Below, in pieces: positions 36,422 to 49,055 of a stretch of 64,000 bases of DNA (position 1 is the first letter of the stretch; every line of letters starts with the position of its first letter). A model generated the notes under the pieces. The model had not been told where the DNA came from. It ran no database searches and saw only the letters and a list, made by a program, of their open reading frames with translations. The stretch comes from Taxillus chinensis (Eukaryota; Streptophyta; Magnoliopsida; Santalales; Loranthaceae). The stretch lies in the NCBI GenBank assembly GCA_023512835.1, contig CM042087.1:50095265-50159264 (forward strand), read 5' to 3'. Both the position numbers and the translations under genes were made by a program.

Positions 36422-38720
36422 ATGGGGTCATCGAGAGAATGGTTGGAGAAGGCGTTGGTGGATCTGTGCAGCAGAGTGGAGACGGGTCTCGATTTTGATG
36501 GGGATGTGATATCCGGGTTGGTCTCGTACTGTGAACTGGCTTCTCCACTCGACGCCAAAGACTACCTCGATGTAGTTATACTTTTCTTCCTATTCTTATA
36601 TTATATTCTTTTTATTAGGATTTTCACAACCTTACCGATGAATTTTGCACCATTGTTGGGTTTTCGTTGGCTGGCTAACATCATTCATCATGTTACATCG
36701 CATATTGTTTTAAAGTTCATTATCTGTCCTTACACACAAGCTTTTGAGGAAACTCCGGTCCTAGGTGTTTTGTTTTGTTTTGTTTTTGGCACCTAATACG
36801 TGGACATAGTAGTAGATCATGACAATCCTAGTGCATGCTTTGCTCTAACAATGTGGATGGATTATGGATACGTGGGGTTCTCTGTTACCTGAAAAATAAA
36901 CATTCAAGAATAAGATTCAAAGATCAGCATTTGTTTGTCTTAGAGAGTTTTGGAATGCAAAGAATTTTTGATTTTTGATATGCAGATAGTTGGGTAACTG
37001 TTGAATCATGAACGTTTTTCATCCCTTGGTTTTCTCTTCACAGAATATAATCGGAGAGGAAACTGGAAAGCATGTTATTGCGGAATATATGCAACGGAGA
37101 GGTCATTCAGAGTTGGGAAGCAGCGCCTCAGCAGCTCCAACTTCCAAACTGCATGCATACATTAAACCGCCTTCAGATCAAGGGATGACCAGTGGAACCA
37201 AAAAACCATTGAGAGCAAAGAAAGCTGAGCAGGTTAATCAAGTTTTAAGTGAGATAGGTGACTCGAAAAACTCGCAAAAAGGATATCAAGTAAGTTCCAA
37301 AAAGAAAAAGTCTGGGAAGGCCATCACACTTGCAGAAGCTGCAAAAGGGTCAATTGTATTTCAGCAGGGGAAGCCATGTTCTTGCCAGGCTCTTCGGCAT
37401 AGACTGGTGAGCAATTGTTTGTCTTGTGGGAAAATTGTTTGCGAACAAGAGGGGGAGGGGCCTTGCAATTTCTGTGGCGCCCTGGTGCTTAAGGAGGGAA
37501 GCTCATATGCTGGTCTGGAGGATGGTGTGATAATTCCGTTATCTGATGCGGAGGCAGCAGCTGAAGCATATGCAAAGAGGCTTGTTGATTATGATCGTAA
37601 CTCTGCTGCACGAACAACAGTTATTGATGACCAAAGTGATTACTATGAAATTGAAGGAAACAGCTGGTTGTCTGTTGAGGTATTTGTAGCAGCTGTGGAT
37701 TATATTGTTTCTGGATTATGGGACGTGCACATGCCCTTAGTTCGCTCACATTTATTTTCTCTTGTAGGAGAAAGAACTTTTAATGAAGAAACGCGAAGAG
37801 ATTGAAGAGGCCGAGAAGGCAAAGCGTAACAAAGTGGTCATGACTTTCGATTTGTTTGGCCGCAAGGTTTAATCGCTCACCCTCATAAAATTGTACTTTT
37901 GTAGCTTTCATCGGGCCCTGATGCTGCATGATAATTATAGTCTGTGCACTTACGTAGATTACAGTTACAGATACGGTCTATCTTTCCTATTTTATTCTTT
38001 CATCTATTTTATTACCTTCACTTATTCCAATATTCCTCGGTTTATTTCATCATCATCAATTATTCCCATATACTTTCTTTCAGTCCTGATGCTGCGTATA
38101 ATTATACTCTGTGCATTGAAGCATATTACAGTTGCAGTCGTACAGATATGACCGATTACCTATCCTATTATATTCTTTCATCTGGTTGATCTTCTTCACT
38201 TGTGCCCCCAGATAATCTTTCCTTGGCTATGTTGACATTTAATTAGGATACTAAAAATATGCTAGATCTGATTTCACACCTTTCCACGTTGCATTGGTGC
38301 ATAGAAAGCTTTCCATTAACTGTCATCTACAATAATGACTTGCTCACACATTTTCTGCAGGTGTTGTTAAATAAAGATGAAGTTTCAGAATTAGAATCAG
38401 ATAACAGTATTGTACGGCCTTTGGAGCAGAGAGATGTCAATCGAATCAAACCAAACACAAATCTTAGAGTAAAACCAGTGTTTGTAGACCCTGGTCACAC
38501 AGAAAAGACAATTAAAAGGAAGCAACAGAACAAGGGCCTGAACAAAGGCTTGTGCTTGGAGATAACTGGGAGAGTTCAACACGATGGAAATGAGTTGAAG
38601 CATTTTATGATTGACAACCAGCAGGAAAAGCCAACTAATGAGAAGCCTTGGCAAGGGCCATTAGCAAATGGGGGCTCAAATTTGGATGATGACAATGAAT
38701 GTTCTTTAGACTACAATTGA
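36422..38720 (+). CDS. ASC-1/TRIP4-type transcription cofactor with C2HC5 zinc finger
   Basis: Exons 36422-36571, 37044-37679, 37768-37866 and 38361-38720 join in phase through GT-AG introns to give 414 residues. Residues 162-194 form the C2HC5 zinc finger (CSCQALRHRLVSNC, CGKIVC, CNFCG), the hallmark of activating signal cointegrator 1. It is followed by the KREEIEEAEKAKRNK helix and TFDLFGRKV, matching the region after the finger in animal TRIP4. In animals ASC-1 works with the ASCC helicase complex in transcription, ribosome quality control and DNA repair; a plant role is inferred only. The ASCH domain at the C-terminus of animal proteins is absent, and the end (CLEITGRVQHDGNELKHF) is plant-type. 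The 5' leader is GA-rich. It is divergent from the PPR gene on its left and its stop lies 316 bases from that of the convergent PPR gene. Confidence 0.92.
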
Positions 38721-39036
38721 TTCATGGCTTTTGTTCTTTTATTGTCAGTTTGTTTGCATGCATAATGATGCAACCAATTGTTAAATGGGCATCTGATTTT
38801 CTGTACTTTTCGAAGGTGAAATGGGAAACTGGATCTAGAGTATAAGTGGTACGCTTCATTGCAAAGTCGGATGGTTCATAGAAGGTAGATATGTGGACTA
38901 AAATGTTTTTATGTTGGTCCTTAGTCAGATCACAGGGAAGATATCCTGAAAACATACACTGGGGCGATGCATATTTTACTTCTTCAAAAGAAATCCCCTC
39001 ACAATTACATCAGAGCGTTGATGTTTCGAGGCAAAA

Positions 39037-40998
39037 TCAACCTATTGGATCTGAAATGAAGCTCTTCCCTGCCAGTTTGGAGGCTTCCTGGGCTACAATC
39101 AAGCCTCTTGCTTGTACAACATCATCCCATTTTCCAGCGCCTGCAAAAATATTAGAGGACAAAACATGGTCCTCAGGACCCTGCATTGTGTTTCCATCAA
39201 GTAGCCATCCTACCAGGTTTGTTCCCATATCAAAATTGCCATGAACCCTACACCCATTCATTAACATTCGCCAGACAACTGCATTTGGTTCCACAGACAT
39301 TTCCTTGACAAATTTGAAGGCCTCGTCAAGCATTCCAGCCCTTGCAAGCATGTCCACCATGCATCCATAGTGCTCAATGTCGGGTTTAATATGGTATAAC
39401 TCACACATCACATCATACAATTCCCGGCCATCTTTTACCAACCCGGCATGGTCACATGCTGATAGAACCCCAATAAACGTGACAGAGTTGGGCTCAATTT
39501 TTTGTTCTCTCATATGCTGAAAAGCAATGAGAGCTTCTTCTCCACTGCCGTTGATGGCATGTCCTATTATAATGGAAGTCCATGATATGACGTCCTTTTT
39601 GGGCATCATGTTAAACACAGATTTAGCATGTTCCATGCTCCCACACTTAGCATACATATCAATAAGAGCATTACACAGAAGAATACTCCTGTTAAAATCG
39701 CTCTTCTCTATGTAAGAATGTATGTGAATACCATGTCGCAGTTGGCTGGAGTTTCGGCAAGCTAGGATTGATCCAAGTAATGTTATTTCATCCGGCTTTA
39801 GCTTCTTGGATTGAATTGCCTGGATGAAGAGCCTCAATCCCTCCGTATAGCACCTGGATTCCAGATAAGCAAAGATCATGGCATTCCACGATGCGATGCA
39901 CGAATCTGGTAGTTCATGAAAAACATTCCTGGCGAACCCTACCGCTCTGCATTTGGAGTACATGTTCATCAGCGCTGTCCCGACAGCAATGCTGCTTTCC
40001 AGTCCTCTTGCTTTTACATAGCCGTGGAGTACCTTTGCTGACTCCAGATCTCCACTGTTAGCAGCTGCCAACATCAAGCTGATAAGGGTCACTCTATCAC
40101 ACTCTATATTCCCATTCCTCATTTCCCTAAACAACGAGAGAGCCCTCTTACAATCATTGCTCTTAGCATACCCTGCAATCAAAGTATTCCACGACACCAA
40201 ATCCCTCTCGCTCATTTCGTCAAACACCCTCCTTGCCTCCTCCACGCACCCGAACCTCCCATACAAATCAATTAACGCATTAGAAACCTCAGTCCAGGAA
40301 CTCAAACCCGTACTGTGACCGTATGATTGGAGCGATTTCCCAGCCACGAAATCCGAAAATTCTTGGCACCCAGAAATCAAAATCACCAGAGTCACATGAT
40401 TTGGTTTCAGTTTCATACACCCATGATCAAAGGAACAGCAAAGCCCATTGAACAAACCCAACCCCGCACTGAAATGCTTGTTCCTGACGAACCCAGAAAT
40501 CATAGAGTTAAACGTGACCACCGTCTTCTCAGGAATCCGATCGAACAAGACACGGGCACAGGCGATCGAACTCGCACGACTCGAGTACAAGTGTACGAGA
40601 ACGTTCTGTACATTGGCATGGTAGTCTAAACCCAGCCTCAGCACGCGGGAGTGGATAGACTTGGCTTCTCGAAACGCCGGCAATCTGTTGCAGGCTTTGA
40701 TCAACGAAGCGTACGAGAATGGGTGGTGGTGGTGGTGGTGGTGGAAGGGCGAGTTGGACGAGGGTGGTGGAGCGCGCAACGCGCATCTGAAAATGGAGAT
40801 GGCGTGAGAAGGGTTGACCTGGGAAGCAAGCCTGAGGAGCAAGAGGGGGTGACGCGAGGGGAAGGCGCGTAGTAGGCCTGCAGTGACGAGGTGGGCGTGG
40901 AACTGGAGAAGCGTTTTAGCAGAGAAATTAGGAAGGAGATGTAGTGTTGTGGCGAGTCTGTGAATCTGGTGGTGGTTTCGGGGTGATGAACACTTCAT
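39037..40998 (-). CDS. PLS-class pentatricopeptide repeat protein with E domain, 653 residues
   Basis: Intronless. After a variable N-terminus come alternating P, L and S motifs (SYASLIKACNRLPAFREAKS, RDLVSWNTLIAGYAKS, KDVISWTSIIIGHAINGSGE), then an E-type region from about residue 570 (EPNAVVWRMLMNGCRVHGNF). It ends KSFISDPIG without a DYW deaminase domain. PLS/E proteins usually specify C-to-U editing sites in plastid or mitochondrial RNA and recruit a deaminase in trans; the target here is unknown. Odd: seven consecutive His from a CCA/TGG microsatellite at about 40,720-40,745. The start MKCSSPRNHHQIHRL is the first in-frame Met of the frame. Which organelle it enters is unclear. Confidence 0.93.
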   Translation of the reverse strand: MKCSSPRNHHQIHRLATTLHLLPNFSAKTLLQFHAHLVTAGLLRAFPSRHPLLLLRLASQVNPSHAISIFRCALRAPPPSSNSPFHHHHHHHPFSYASLIKACNRLPAFREAKSIHSRVLRLGLDYHANVQNVLVHLYSSRASSIACARVLFDRIPEKTVVTFNSMISGFVRNKHFSAGLGLFNGLCCSFDHGCMKLKPNHVTLVILISGCQEFSDFVAGKSLQSYGHSTGLSSWTEVSNALIDLYGRFGCVEEARRVFDEMSERDLVSWNTLIAGYAKSNDCKRALSLFREMRNGNIECDRVTLISLMLAAANSGDLESAKVLHGYVKARGLESSIAVGTALMNMYSKCRAVGFARNVFHELPDSCIASWNAMIFAYLESRCYTEGLRLFIQAIQSKKLKPDEITLLGSILACRNSSQLRHGIHIHSYIEKSDFNRSILLCNALIDMYAKCGSMEHAKSVFNMMPKKDVISWTSIIIGHAINGSGEEALIAFQHMREQKIEPNSVTFIGVLSACDHAGLVKDGRELYDVMCELYHIKPDIEHYGCMVDMLARAGMLDEAFKFVKEMSVEPNAVVWRMLMNGCRVHGNFDMGTNLVGWLLDGNTMQGPEDHVLSSNIFAGAGKWDDVVQARGLIVAQEASKLAGKSFISDPIG

Positions 40999-40999
40999 A

Positions 41000-41900
41000 T
41001 GAGAACATGCAAAGCGCGTGAGATGACGAGAAAATCAGAAATGAGATGTGCTTTTTCAGCCCCGTTTTGCTTGGGGTTTCAAATATTTAGGCAATACAGA
41101 AAATATCATATAATTTTATAATTTTTGGAGGGTATTTTTATTTTTTATTTTTAACAGTGATACTCAAATATAGAAAATTAAATACATGTTTTTATTCTCT
41201 AGTTTTCGTTTTAAGAAAAATTATATCCAAAAAAATAATTTTTAAATATGAATTTTTAAAAATAATATTAAACAACGCATACTTAAAATATTCACAAAAT
41301 GTCCGAGTGTTGTTCTCAATTAAAAAACAAATAACAATAAATGTACTTGTTAGTTCATAAGCTTTTGAATTTATTAACTTTTGCCATTGCCCATCATTGG
41401 TTGGTGGAAGATTGAAGAAGTTTACCTTACTCGTTTTTTCAAATTATTTTTATGAAGAAAAAACAACAACAGCAACAACGTTTTTCTATATGGAAGAAAT
41501 AAATTAGCTAAAATTGTACTTTCAAAAGAACTTATTAAACAAATATTTACAGGAAGCATCAAATATTTACATGTTTGAGTACTAATTTAGTTAAATGAGA
41601 TTACTAATTTAGTGATATGAGTGTACTTAACGATGAACTCTCCTAAAAATAATTCAGATTTTTTCAAATATTTTAAGTGCTCTCAATTTTATTTTATTTT
41701 TTATAAAACGTTTGAGGGGGCATAATAGCGTTCGAAAAACCTGTGGGGCTTATATTGCGAACATAAGCAGCCTCTGAGGAGGTGATTTGCAAATATCTGG
41801 TAGCAGAAGCCGAAATTTCGGGCGGTCTGTCGTGTTTGGTGCTGGCCCGAATCGGACGAGCGAAGCCAATTCCCTACTCCGAAGGAGCTTGCACGGTCCA
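41000..41900. other. AT-rich spacer between PPR and MADS genes
   Basis: Shared upstream region of the minus-strand PPR and plus-strand MADS genes. No coding region seen. The right part, from about 41,760, becomes GC-richer and probably enters the MADS transcript. Confidence 0.5.
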
Positions 41901-41939
41901 GAAACCTCTTCACAGTTCTTGACATTGAAACCTCACAAA

Positions 41940-42735
41940 ACCTCTCACCGTCCATTTCTCTCTCTCTCTCTCCCTCTCTCTCTAACCTCACCGAAGGTCG
42001 ATGCCATCGTTGTTTCACCTTGTTGGGTGGACCTTATAAGCACCGAAATCACAGGTCAGCCCATCGTCAGAATCGTAAGCTACCCCCTTTTCTATCCTCT
42101 GTTTCTTTGTTTCCAGCTACTCGCTATCGCATTTTTTTTATTTTTGTTTTTTTGATTCTTCCGCGGTTGCAGTCACCTTGAATCTTCCCTTTTCATATTT
42201 TCTGCTTGTTTTCTCATCTGGGTATACTCTATTTTTCTTTAATTTTTGGTTTCTATAGCCTGTTTTTAATTTTAGTCACTTCAGGATGAGAATTTCAGAA
42301 ATGGTTTTAATTCTAGAACTTCGTTTCATTGGTTTTATTTTTTATTTGGTGAATTGAATCGCTATTTAATATAATTCTGAGTTTGAGCTTTTCAATCCCA
42401 TTGGGTTAGGTGGAGATGTTTGTTTTTCGATGAATTCAATCATTTGATTATCCCCAGGATAAAATTCAACTGTGCCACTGATTTTGCAAATCTGGGGTTT
42501 TTGTGTTTTTCCAAAAAATTTCAATCCCCTCCCTCTCCTGCTGGGCATTGGTTGTACCGATTTTGTGCTACCCTTGGCTAACTGGAGATTCCTCGAATGA
42601 AAGCCTTGGTTCAGATTTCCGAAAGTGTATAGCGAAGTTGACGTAAGTTAATGAAGAGTCAAGAGCAAGAGGATGGAGAGATTGGGGTGGCTGGTTTTGA
42701 GTTGGATTCCTTAGTGTTGATTATTGATTTGCAGG
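41940..42735 (+). other. probable 5' UTR exon and leader intron of the MADS gene
   Basis: A CT-rich leader (41,956-41,985) ends at a good donor, AATC/GTAAGC at 42,075, and the coding exon is preceded by a good acceptor (TTTGCAG/G ending 42,734) only one base before the ATG. This implies a leader intron of about 660 bases. The transcription start is not visible. Confidence 0.55.
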
Positions 42736-45700
42736 ATGGGGAGGGTTAAGCTGAAGATAAAGAGGTTAGAAAATCAAAACAACCGGCAAGTGACATATTC
42801 GAAGCGAAGGACAGGGATTTTGAAAAAGGCCAAAGAATTGTCAATATTATGCGACATACACATCTGTCTTCTTATGTTCTCTCCGTCAGGAAAGCCCACA
42901 GTGTTTCGTGGAGAGCGCAGGTACCTAAAGTTTCTCAATTGTGTAATCCACCATGAATCTGCACATATTTACTGTTAGTAATGATTACTAGGATGTCTTG
43001 CATCAACCATCATTGTCCATGTCAGTTTATGCCTACGCTTTGTAATGGTATATTTAAGATACTCATTGATGCGAACTTTCTTTTCTTTTATATCTAGAAC
43101 CAACTTAGTTCTAGTTTTGTCATTGCCTTTTCAGTTCACTCTGTCCCATCTTTAGAGACTTGGGAATTCTGGATACCTCTATCCTAGAATGCTTATGAAT
43201 TGTCTTACATCATGTTAACATAAATGTTCTGAAATGTATAGGAAAATCACCACATTTATTACCTCCCTCACCTCACAATGGGGAAATTAAAATAGTTGAA
43301 TAGTGTGAGTAGGGTTACATAACTATTAGAGAGAGCTTTCAAATTCTTTTTTTTTATGCAATGTTAACCGAAAGGAAAAATGCAGAGTCATATCGTTTTA
43401 TATATTTAATTTGCCAAGCTAGTGAATCTTGACTCTGAAATTTTTACTCTTCTACATGTGACATTTTGAGTTGGTGATTACCTCCCACCAAAAAATCTGC
43501 AAGTCATAATTTTTTAAAAAAAATATTACAATTGTTTTTTACATGACTGAATATGCCAAAAATTCCCTTCGATTCTAACAAAATAATTTTAAATAAATAA
43601 GTTTTAAAAATTCCATTGGAAATGAACCAAAACAGAGTTAAAATGAATTGGTAAAACCTGTAGTAAAAAAGGATTTACATGAGGGGTGATGTGATATTCT
43701 TTTCATATAAATCAGTAATATTCTGCATTCTATAATTGCTTTTCAGCAGCATTGAAGAAGTTATTGCAAAATTTGCTGAACTAACACCACAAGAAAGAGC
43801 AAAAAGGTATGAAATAGTCTTTCGTAAAGTTATATATTTTTCATCTGCCTATTTTTTGTTCATGTTAATGACACCACAGCAATGATTTCTTGTTCGATTG
43901 GCACAGGAAACTGGAGAGCCTTGAAGTATGACCAGTACACCAAATATAAGTTTGTCTATGAATTTGTATCAAATGAAGATTACATTGTTTTATTTCTCTT
44001 TCTAATTAAAAAAAACTTGTAATTTTTCTTTTGATAATACAGGCACTTAGAAAAACATTTAAGAAGTTGGATCATGATGTAAATATACATGACTTTTTGG
44101 GCACAAGGTATGTGTCTTAGGCCAATTTGTTTTGTTTCAAGACCTTCACCATCATCCTCATTATTACATAGAGGGGCCCTCAAGGGAAGTGAAAGGGGTT
44201 GAGCTTGGCACTCATGCTCTTGTATGAAGGCTAAATGACTTTTTGCTCACCCTTTGCGGGTGAAAATTGATCTTATTTTGTTTAAGCTGCTAAATGTCAT
44301 AAAAATCTGAATTTTTTTTTGTTTTCTACAGTAATCAAACGGCTGAGGTGAGCGTTCTTAACTTTCCCTTTTTGATTATTTTTCACTCTTGCCATTTGTG
44401 TAACTAATGAACTCTGTGACAAATTATTATTTTCAGGAATTGAGTAATCATGTTCGGCTTTTGCATAATCAACTGACAGAAGTTCATAGAAGGTTAAGGT
44501 ATATATTAGGACCTTTTTCTTTGTAAAGCTTTTTTTCTTCTTCAAGTTTTTATTATTAATTTTAAAAGTAGTCATCATTGAGAGAGCTGGCTTCATTTAG
44601 TGTCCAAGCATCACAATTTGTGATTTTTGGACCCTGCACACTGCTGAGGCATCATGCCACTCTCCAATTTACAGAATAAAACCTAGTAGCTATATAAATG
44701 CGGCTTAGAAATTTATTTTATTATATTGTGATAATTACTAGATGGTTTGCCTAAGTAGTCCTAGATGGGTCATATATTTTTTTGATAAATATTTATACAA
44801 AAATATTAGAAAAATCATATAAAGTTCTAAATAATATATATGTAAAAAAAACAATTACAACTTCAATAATAAGTATGTGACCAAAATTAGTTGTAAATAA
44901 AATATAGATGACGATTTAACTGAATTTGGAGATATGGTAATTAAGGACATACTATTCAACTTATGAAGAACTGAATAACTCAGCGGTCAAAACTGCTCAA
45001 CACCAACTTTGTCCAATTAAATGATTTAACACTGTCAATTCAGTTAACAAAACAGTTTGAGCATTTTTGTTTTCCCTTTTTACCTTAGAAAAATGGCCAA
45101 TTAACATATTCCACCTTGACCGATTTTTAGAACAGTGAAAGTTGGTGTCTTCGTATGTAAATCACATCTATCTGAATATAAAATTTGCACTATTCTGCAT
45201 TCCTACAGCTGTTGGAGTGATCCAGATAAGATTGACAACATGGAGCATCTTAGGCACATGGAAGACTCATTGAGGGAATCTCTGAACCGAATCAATGCAT
45301 GTAAGGTATGACACACTGGTAGAATAGCCATTAAGAATTAAATATTCAACATTTCCCCTTCATTTGCTTACTTTCCTTATTTGGGATTGCCCAAAAAAAA
45401 GAAAGCTATTCTTTTTGACAAAGTAGTTTATTATAGATAACAGACGAAAGTATGACCTTTTTACCAACGTTGAATGCAAAGGGTCGAAAATTATCTGTGT
45501 GGGTAACTGAACTAATGAGTTAATACTTGTTGATAGGAAAATTTTGGAAAGCAACCACTTATGTCATCAGATTGCACTAGCCAGGTACTCTCTCTCTCTC
45601 TCTCCCTCTCCCTCTCTCGTGTAACATTTGGGAACAGATTTATGTAAGCTAATGCTGCATGACAGTTCCAAGATGGGATGCATCTACCTTTGATAATGGG

Positions 45701-47037
45701 GGCCATTCAAGAACCTCAGCCTTTATCATGGCTTCCTCATAATGAGAATCAACACATGCAGCATTTGCTGTTATCAGAGGATCCAAACTATCTTCCTCAC
45801 CGGTTAGTTGACTACGAACAAATCTTAATCTTTGTAGTTTTTAACTTAATGCGGTATAATCCTGTCACCAATCTTTTGACCTGGAGAATGGCTGCATGTT
45901 GCTAGCCTGCCAAAGCTTGGCATTGTTTTTAAAAAGAAAAAAAATTCTTAAATGTCATTAATTACTGTTATTTGTTCCTTTATGCGCTTTTTCTGTTCTT
46001 TTTCGCCAAAATTTCCCTGTAGGGATTTGGAGTGCTCAACAAGTGCCTCCTTTCCAGGCTATTCCAGTTATTGTGGCACAAATGGACAGCTTGAGGTTGG
46101 TAACATGGGGCAAATTAGTAACATGGGCCAAGAAAGGGGCACTTTGAACCAGTACAGTAGGACTGCTGACTCGAGTCTGCAGATTAATGAGCAATTTCCA
46201 TACCTTCCATATGGCCATCTAAACTTTCCAGATGACAGGAAATTGAAGCAAAGTACAGAGATGAACTTGCAAGGAAATCCTGTGGAATATCAAGTCTGCG
46301 GTAACTTCGATCTAAGTAGATCTATTTATGACAATGGCCAACATGCATGGAACCCTGGTTCTGGGCACTGTAATATGACAATGTTTAATGATAACTCATA
46401 TCCTCAGGTGAGCAGTCCACTTTGACTTCAGTTCTCCTAATTTTAACCTGAAATCTACGTGGCTTGGTTTCTTAGGGTTCTAATAGCTTATTTCGGAAAA
46501 CAGCATTCTCCTGAACGTGATTGGTTTCTTATGCCACTTGACATCTTAGGGTACCAATAACCTGAACCGATTGGTCATTTTTAAAATGACTGGATGAGTA
46601 AACAACTTTTACTGGCATTCTTGATGGTTAAGACTTTGGAACGCTTGTTTTCAATTTGCTTTGGTTTAGTAAACTCTTCTGAAGTGTAATTATACAATCA
46701 GGCTTAATTTTGTGGTGCATTTTTTTTTTCTTTTGAAAGAAAGTTGAAAGGTAAATTATGGCACCTATCACTAATAATTTTTACTCCCCATTATTCATGT
46801 TGATGTAATTCTTCGTCCAGCACCTCCTTTTGCTGTCTCATGTTGATGTAATTCTTCATCCAGCACGCAAGCAAATTACAACCTATGCAAGAAAATGCGC
46901 AATGCAATATTGTCGGCATATAGCTGAAGTCATGTGATCAAATGCTCATTTTCTCATTGTTCTGAACGTTTGTTTAGCTAGCTGTCTGCCAGGCCCCTTC
47001 TAACATTCCATGGTGTTCCGTGCAGCAACCAAACTGA
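42736..47037 (+). CDS. AGL30: MIKC* MADS-box transcription factor, AGL30/AGL65 type
   Basis: Eleven coding exons keep phase: 42736-42920, 43747-43806, 43907-43925, 44043-44107, 44332-44347, 44437-44498, 45209-45305, 45537-45584, 45666-45802, 46023-46407 and 47026-47037, for 361 residues. The MADS domain ([19 protein letters not shown], then [19 protein letters not shown]) is encoded by exon 1. The long I region spread over several short exons, with [27 protein letters not shown] and the [11 protein letters not shown] segment, is diagnostic of MIKC* factors, which act as heterodimers mostly in pollen. The ending QQPN and the [11 protein letters not shown] segment fit AGL30 best from memory; AGL65 is the alternative. 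Exons of 19 and 16 bases are unusually small. The exon-2 acceptor is a CAGCAG tandem, so one Ser may be optional. Confidence 0.9.
46795..46866. repeat. two-copy repeat in the last MADS intron
   Basis: TCATGTTGATGTAATTCTTC begins at 46,795 and again at 46,838; each copy runs 29 bases to CCAGCAC with one mismatch, separated by 14 bases. Confidence 0.85.
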
Positions 47038-47764
47038 CTTCTCAAGGCTTGTTCCGATGTAAAACAAAGAAATGACAGCTGAAAAAGAAAAAGGCTTATG
47101 ATCTGCATCATACCCCAGAAGTGTGCTCAAGGTTTCTTCTCAGTTGATGCTGAGAAATTGGTTTTGGATACACTACGGAAAGCGGATGCCATGGCATGGC
47201 AACCCATGGCATCGAAATGCTTATCAAAGCATGATAGATGTATAGTATCTCACGCAAAATGTACAATCCTGGGTGTGTCTGTAATTTTAGACTTTGCTTT
47301 ATTTATCAAAGTTAGCTCTAACCTGAAGGGATTCTCGTGTACACGTCCTCGAGTAAACCCCAAGCTTGTACCATGTACTCTCCTTGCAGAAGCGAAGTAA
47401 ACACCCGTACGTGATATTATGGCTTCCTGTTACGTGTTCCATGTCATCCTATGCTACATGGTTACTGAGTGATGGATGATTAGCACACTATCATCCAATG
47501 ATATATGGGATCACCTGGGGAATGTGTAATTGAAAATGAAACAAAAATTGTGAAGCCAAACCCGCATTGAAAGTTCAAACACGAGTCAAATTTCAGATGA
47601 GATGGGACATTCATCGTGGTTCCTGTACAAACATCAAAAAAGTCACTTCTTTTATAAAAAAAAAACATTAGCCCCAGGTCTCTGATTCGGACACGCCACT
47701 GGTGCTGCTCGATTACTCGTACCCAACACAACAGTGACAACACAACAAGACAGCGTAGCGCTGC
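47038..47764. other. convergent 3' regions of MADS and Lhca4
   Basis: The two stops face each other across 727 bases, which must hold both 3' UTRs. A 100-codon plus-strand open frame at 47,098-47,400 resembles nothing known and probably lies in MADS 3' UTR. Confidence 0.6.
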
Positions 47765-48829
47765 CTAATATCCCCTCAGCGTTTGGATAATGGTGTTGTG
47801 CCATGGATCCGACAGGTGCTGCAACAGATTGTCAAATGGACCCTTCCCCGTCACATTGTGTTGCACAATGAACCCCAGGAATGCCAGCATCGCCAATCTC
47901 CCTGCAACCATCCATCCATATACCATCGATTCATATAAAGCAAGTTTTTTACTTAAATAATAACCACCCTGGCTGTAACTAACAAACTAACTAACGACAC
48001 ACGCTCACCGTTTGCGAGTTCCTTCTCCTTGGCTTCCGCAGTGGGCGCGAAATTGAGGGGATTGAAAACGCCTCCGGGGTAGCCAACCTGGTTTGGGGGC
48101 AAGCTGTAGTTCTTGAAGATTGGGTCCTGGTTGACGCTGCCGGGGTTCTTGATGTCCTGCCACCTCCGGATCTCGACATAGTGGAAGAGGATGAATTCGA
48201 TGACGAACAGCGTGGACGAGGAAGCGAAGTACTCGGCCTTGCCGGCGTCGTACCACTTCGGAACGTTTATGAGTCCGGCAGAAGTGAAGACTTCCGGCAG
48301 CAGCATCCCGACCACTCCCAACATCGCCCACCGGCTATTCACCAGCTCCGCCTGCACGTACCACCGCAAGTTCTCCGGATCCTCCGCCAGCCCCAGCGGG
48401 TCGAAACCATTGTCGCCGGGAAGACTGCACCGCTCAAAAAATGGGCAATAAAATCAAAAAAAATAAATAGGCGACAGCATAACACCCCGACCGCCGGCCG
48501 GCATGCACCAAAATTTCAATCGCACTAATTTGTTTTATATATATATTTGAAAACGAATGAATGAATAAAAAATGGGGCTCGATCAATTTAACTAACTTGG
48601 GGCGTGCATGGATTTACCTGCCGTTGAGGTAACCGGGAGAGGCCAGCCCCGGGAGCCACTCGCCCTGCTTGGATTCCACCTTGAAGGACGAGGACCTTCG
48701 TGAGGATGACAGCGTCGTTTTAACGGAGACATGGCGGTTGAGCTTGCCGGGAGTGCCGGTGAGGAACCTGGATTTGGAACCGCACGGCCGGAAAACAGCG
48801 AGAGGGGCCTGAGTTGTGACCGTCGCCAT
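47765..48829 (-). CDS. LHCA4: photosystem I light-harvesting chlorophyll a/b protein, Lhca4
   Basis: Three exons (48829-48618, 48424-48009, 47901-47765) join in phase to give 254 residues. Residues 1 to about 50 are a Ser/Arg-rich transit peptide starting [16 protein letters not shown], and the mature part starts near [12 protein letters not shown]. Three LHC transmembrane helices are visible: [36 protein letters not shown], and [20 protein letters not shown]. The helix-1 chlorophyll ligand is Asn100 rather than His, the Lhca3/Lhca4 signature associated with far-red-absorbing chlorophylls; the neighbouring sequence ([25 protein letters not shown]) identifies Lhca4. It works as a heterodimer with Lhca1 in the thylakoid PSI antenna. 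Two GATAAG I-box motifs lie about 230 bases upstream, fitting light control. Confidence 0.97.
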
Positions 48830-49055
48830 GTTTTCCGACCAGCAGGATAACCCGGGGCAAGGCAAAAAAAATAAAATAAAGGCAATAGGGTGCTGTGTAC
48901 TACAACACTGTCACTTGAGAGCTAAAAAAACGAGTCCACAAATGTCGGATTTGATTCGTGGGTGTGTCTCAATTCTAGCTGGTGGCCCTTGTTCATTTGC
49001 CTTTGGGTTTGAGAGTTTGGGGTTGGCCAATGGGAAGCAGGAGAGAGCTCGGCTC

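Noticed and set aside
36337..36558. Minus-strand open frames across the first ASC-1 exon
   Set aside because: Antisense to a well-supported coding exon, and the sequence is dominated by the GA-rich leader.
47098..47400. 100-codon open frame after the MADS gene
   Set aside because: It falls in the probable 3' UTR, has no homology and its Met is not in a special context.
48005..48528. Open frames antisense to, or out of frame with, Lhca4
   Set aside because: Shadows of a GC-biased coding exon whose real frame is unambiguous.
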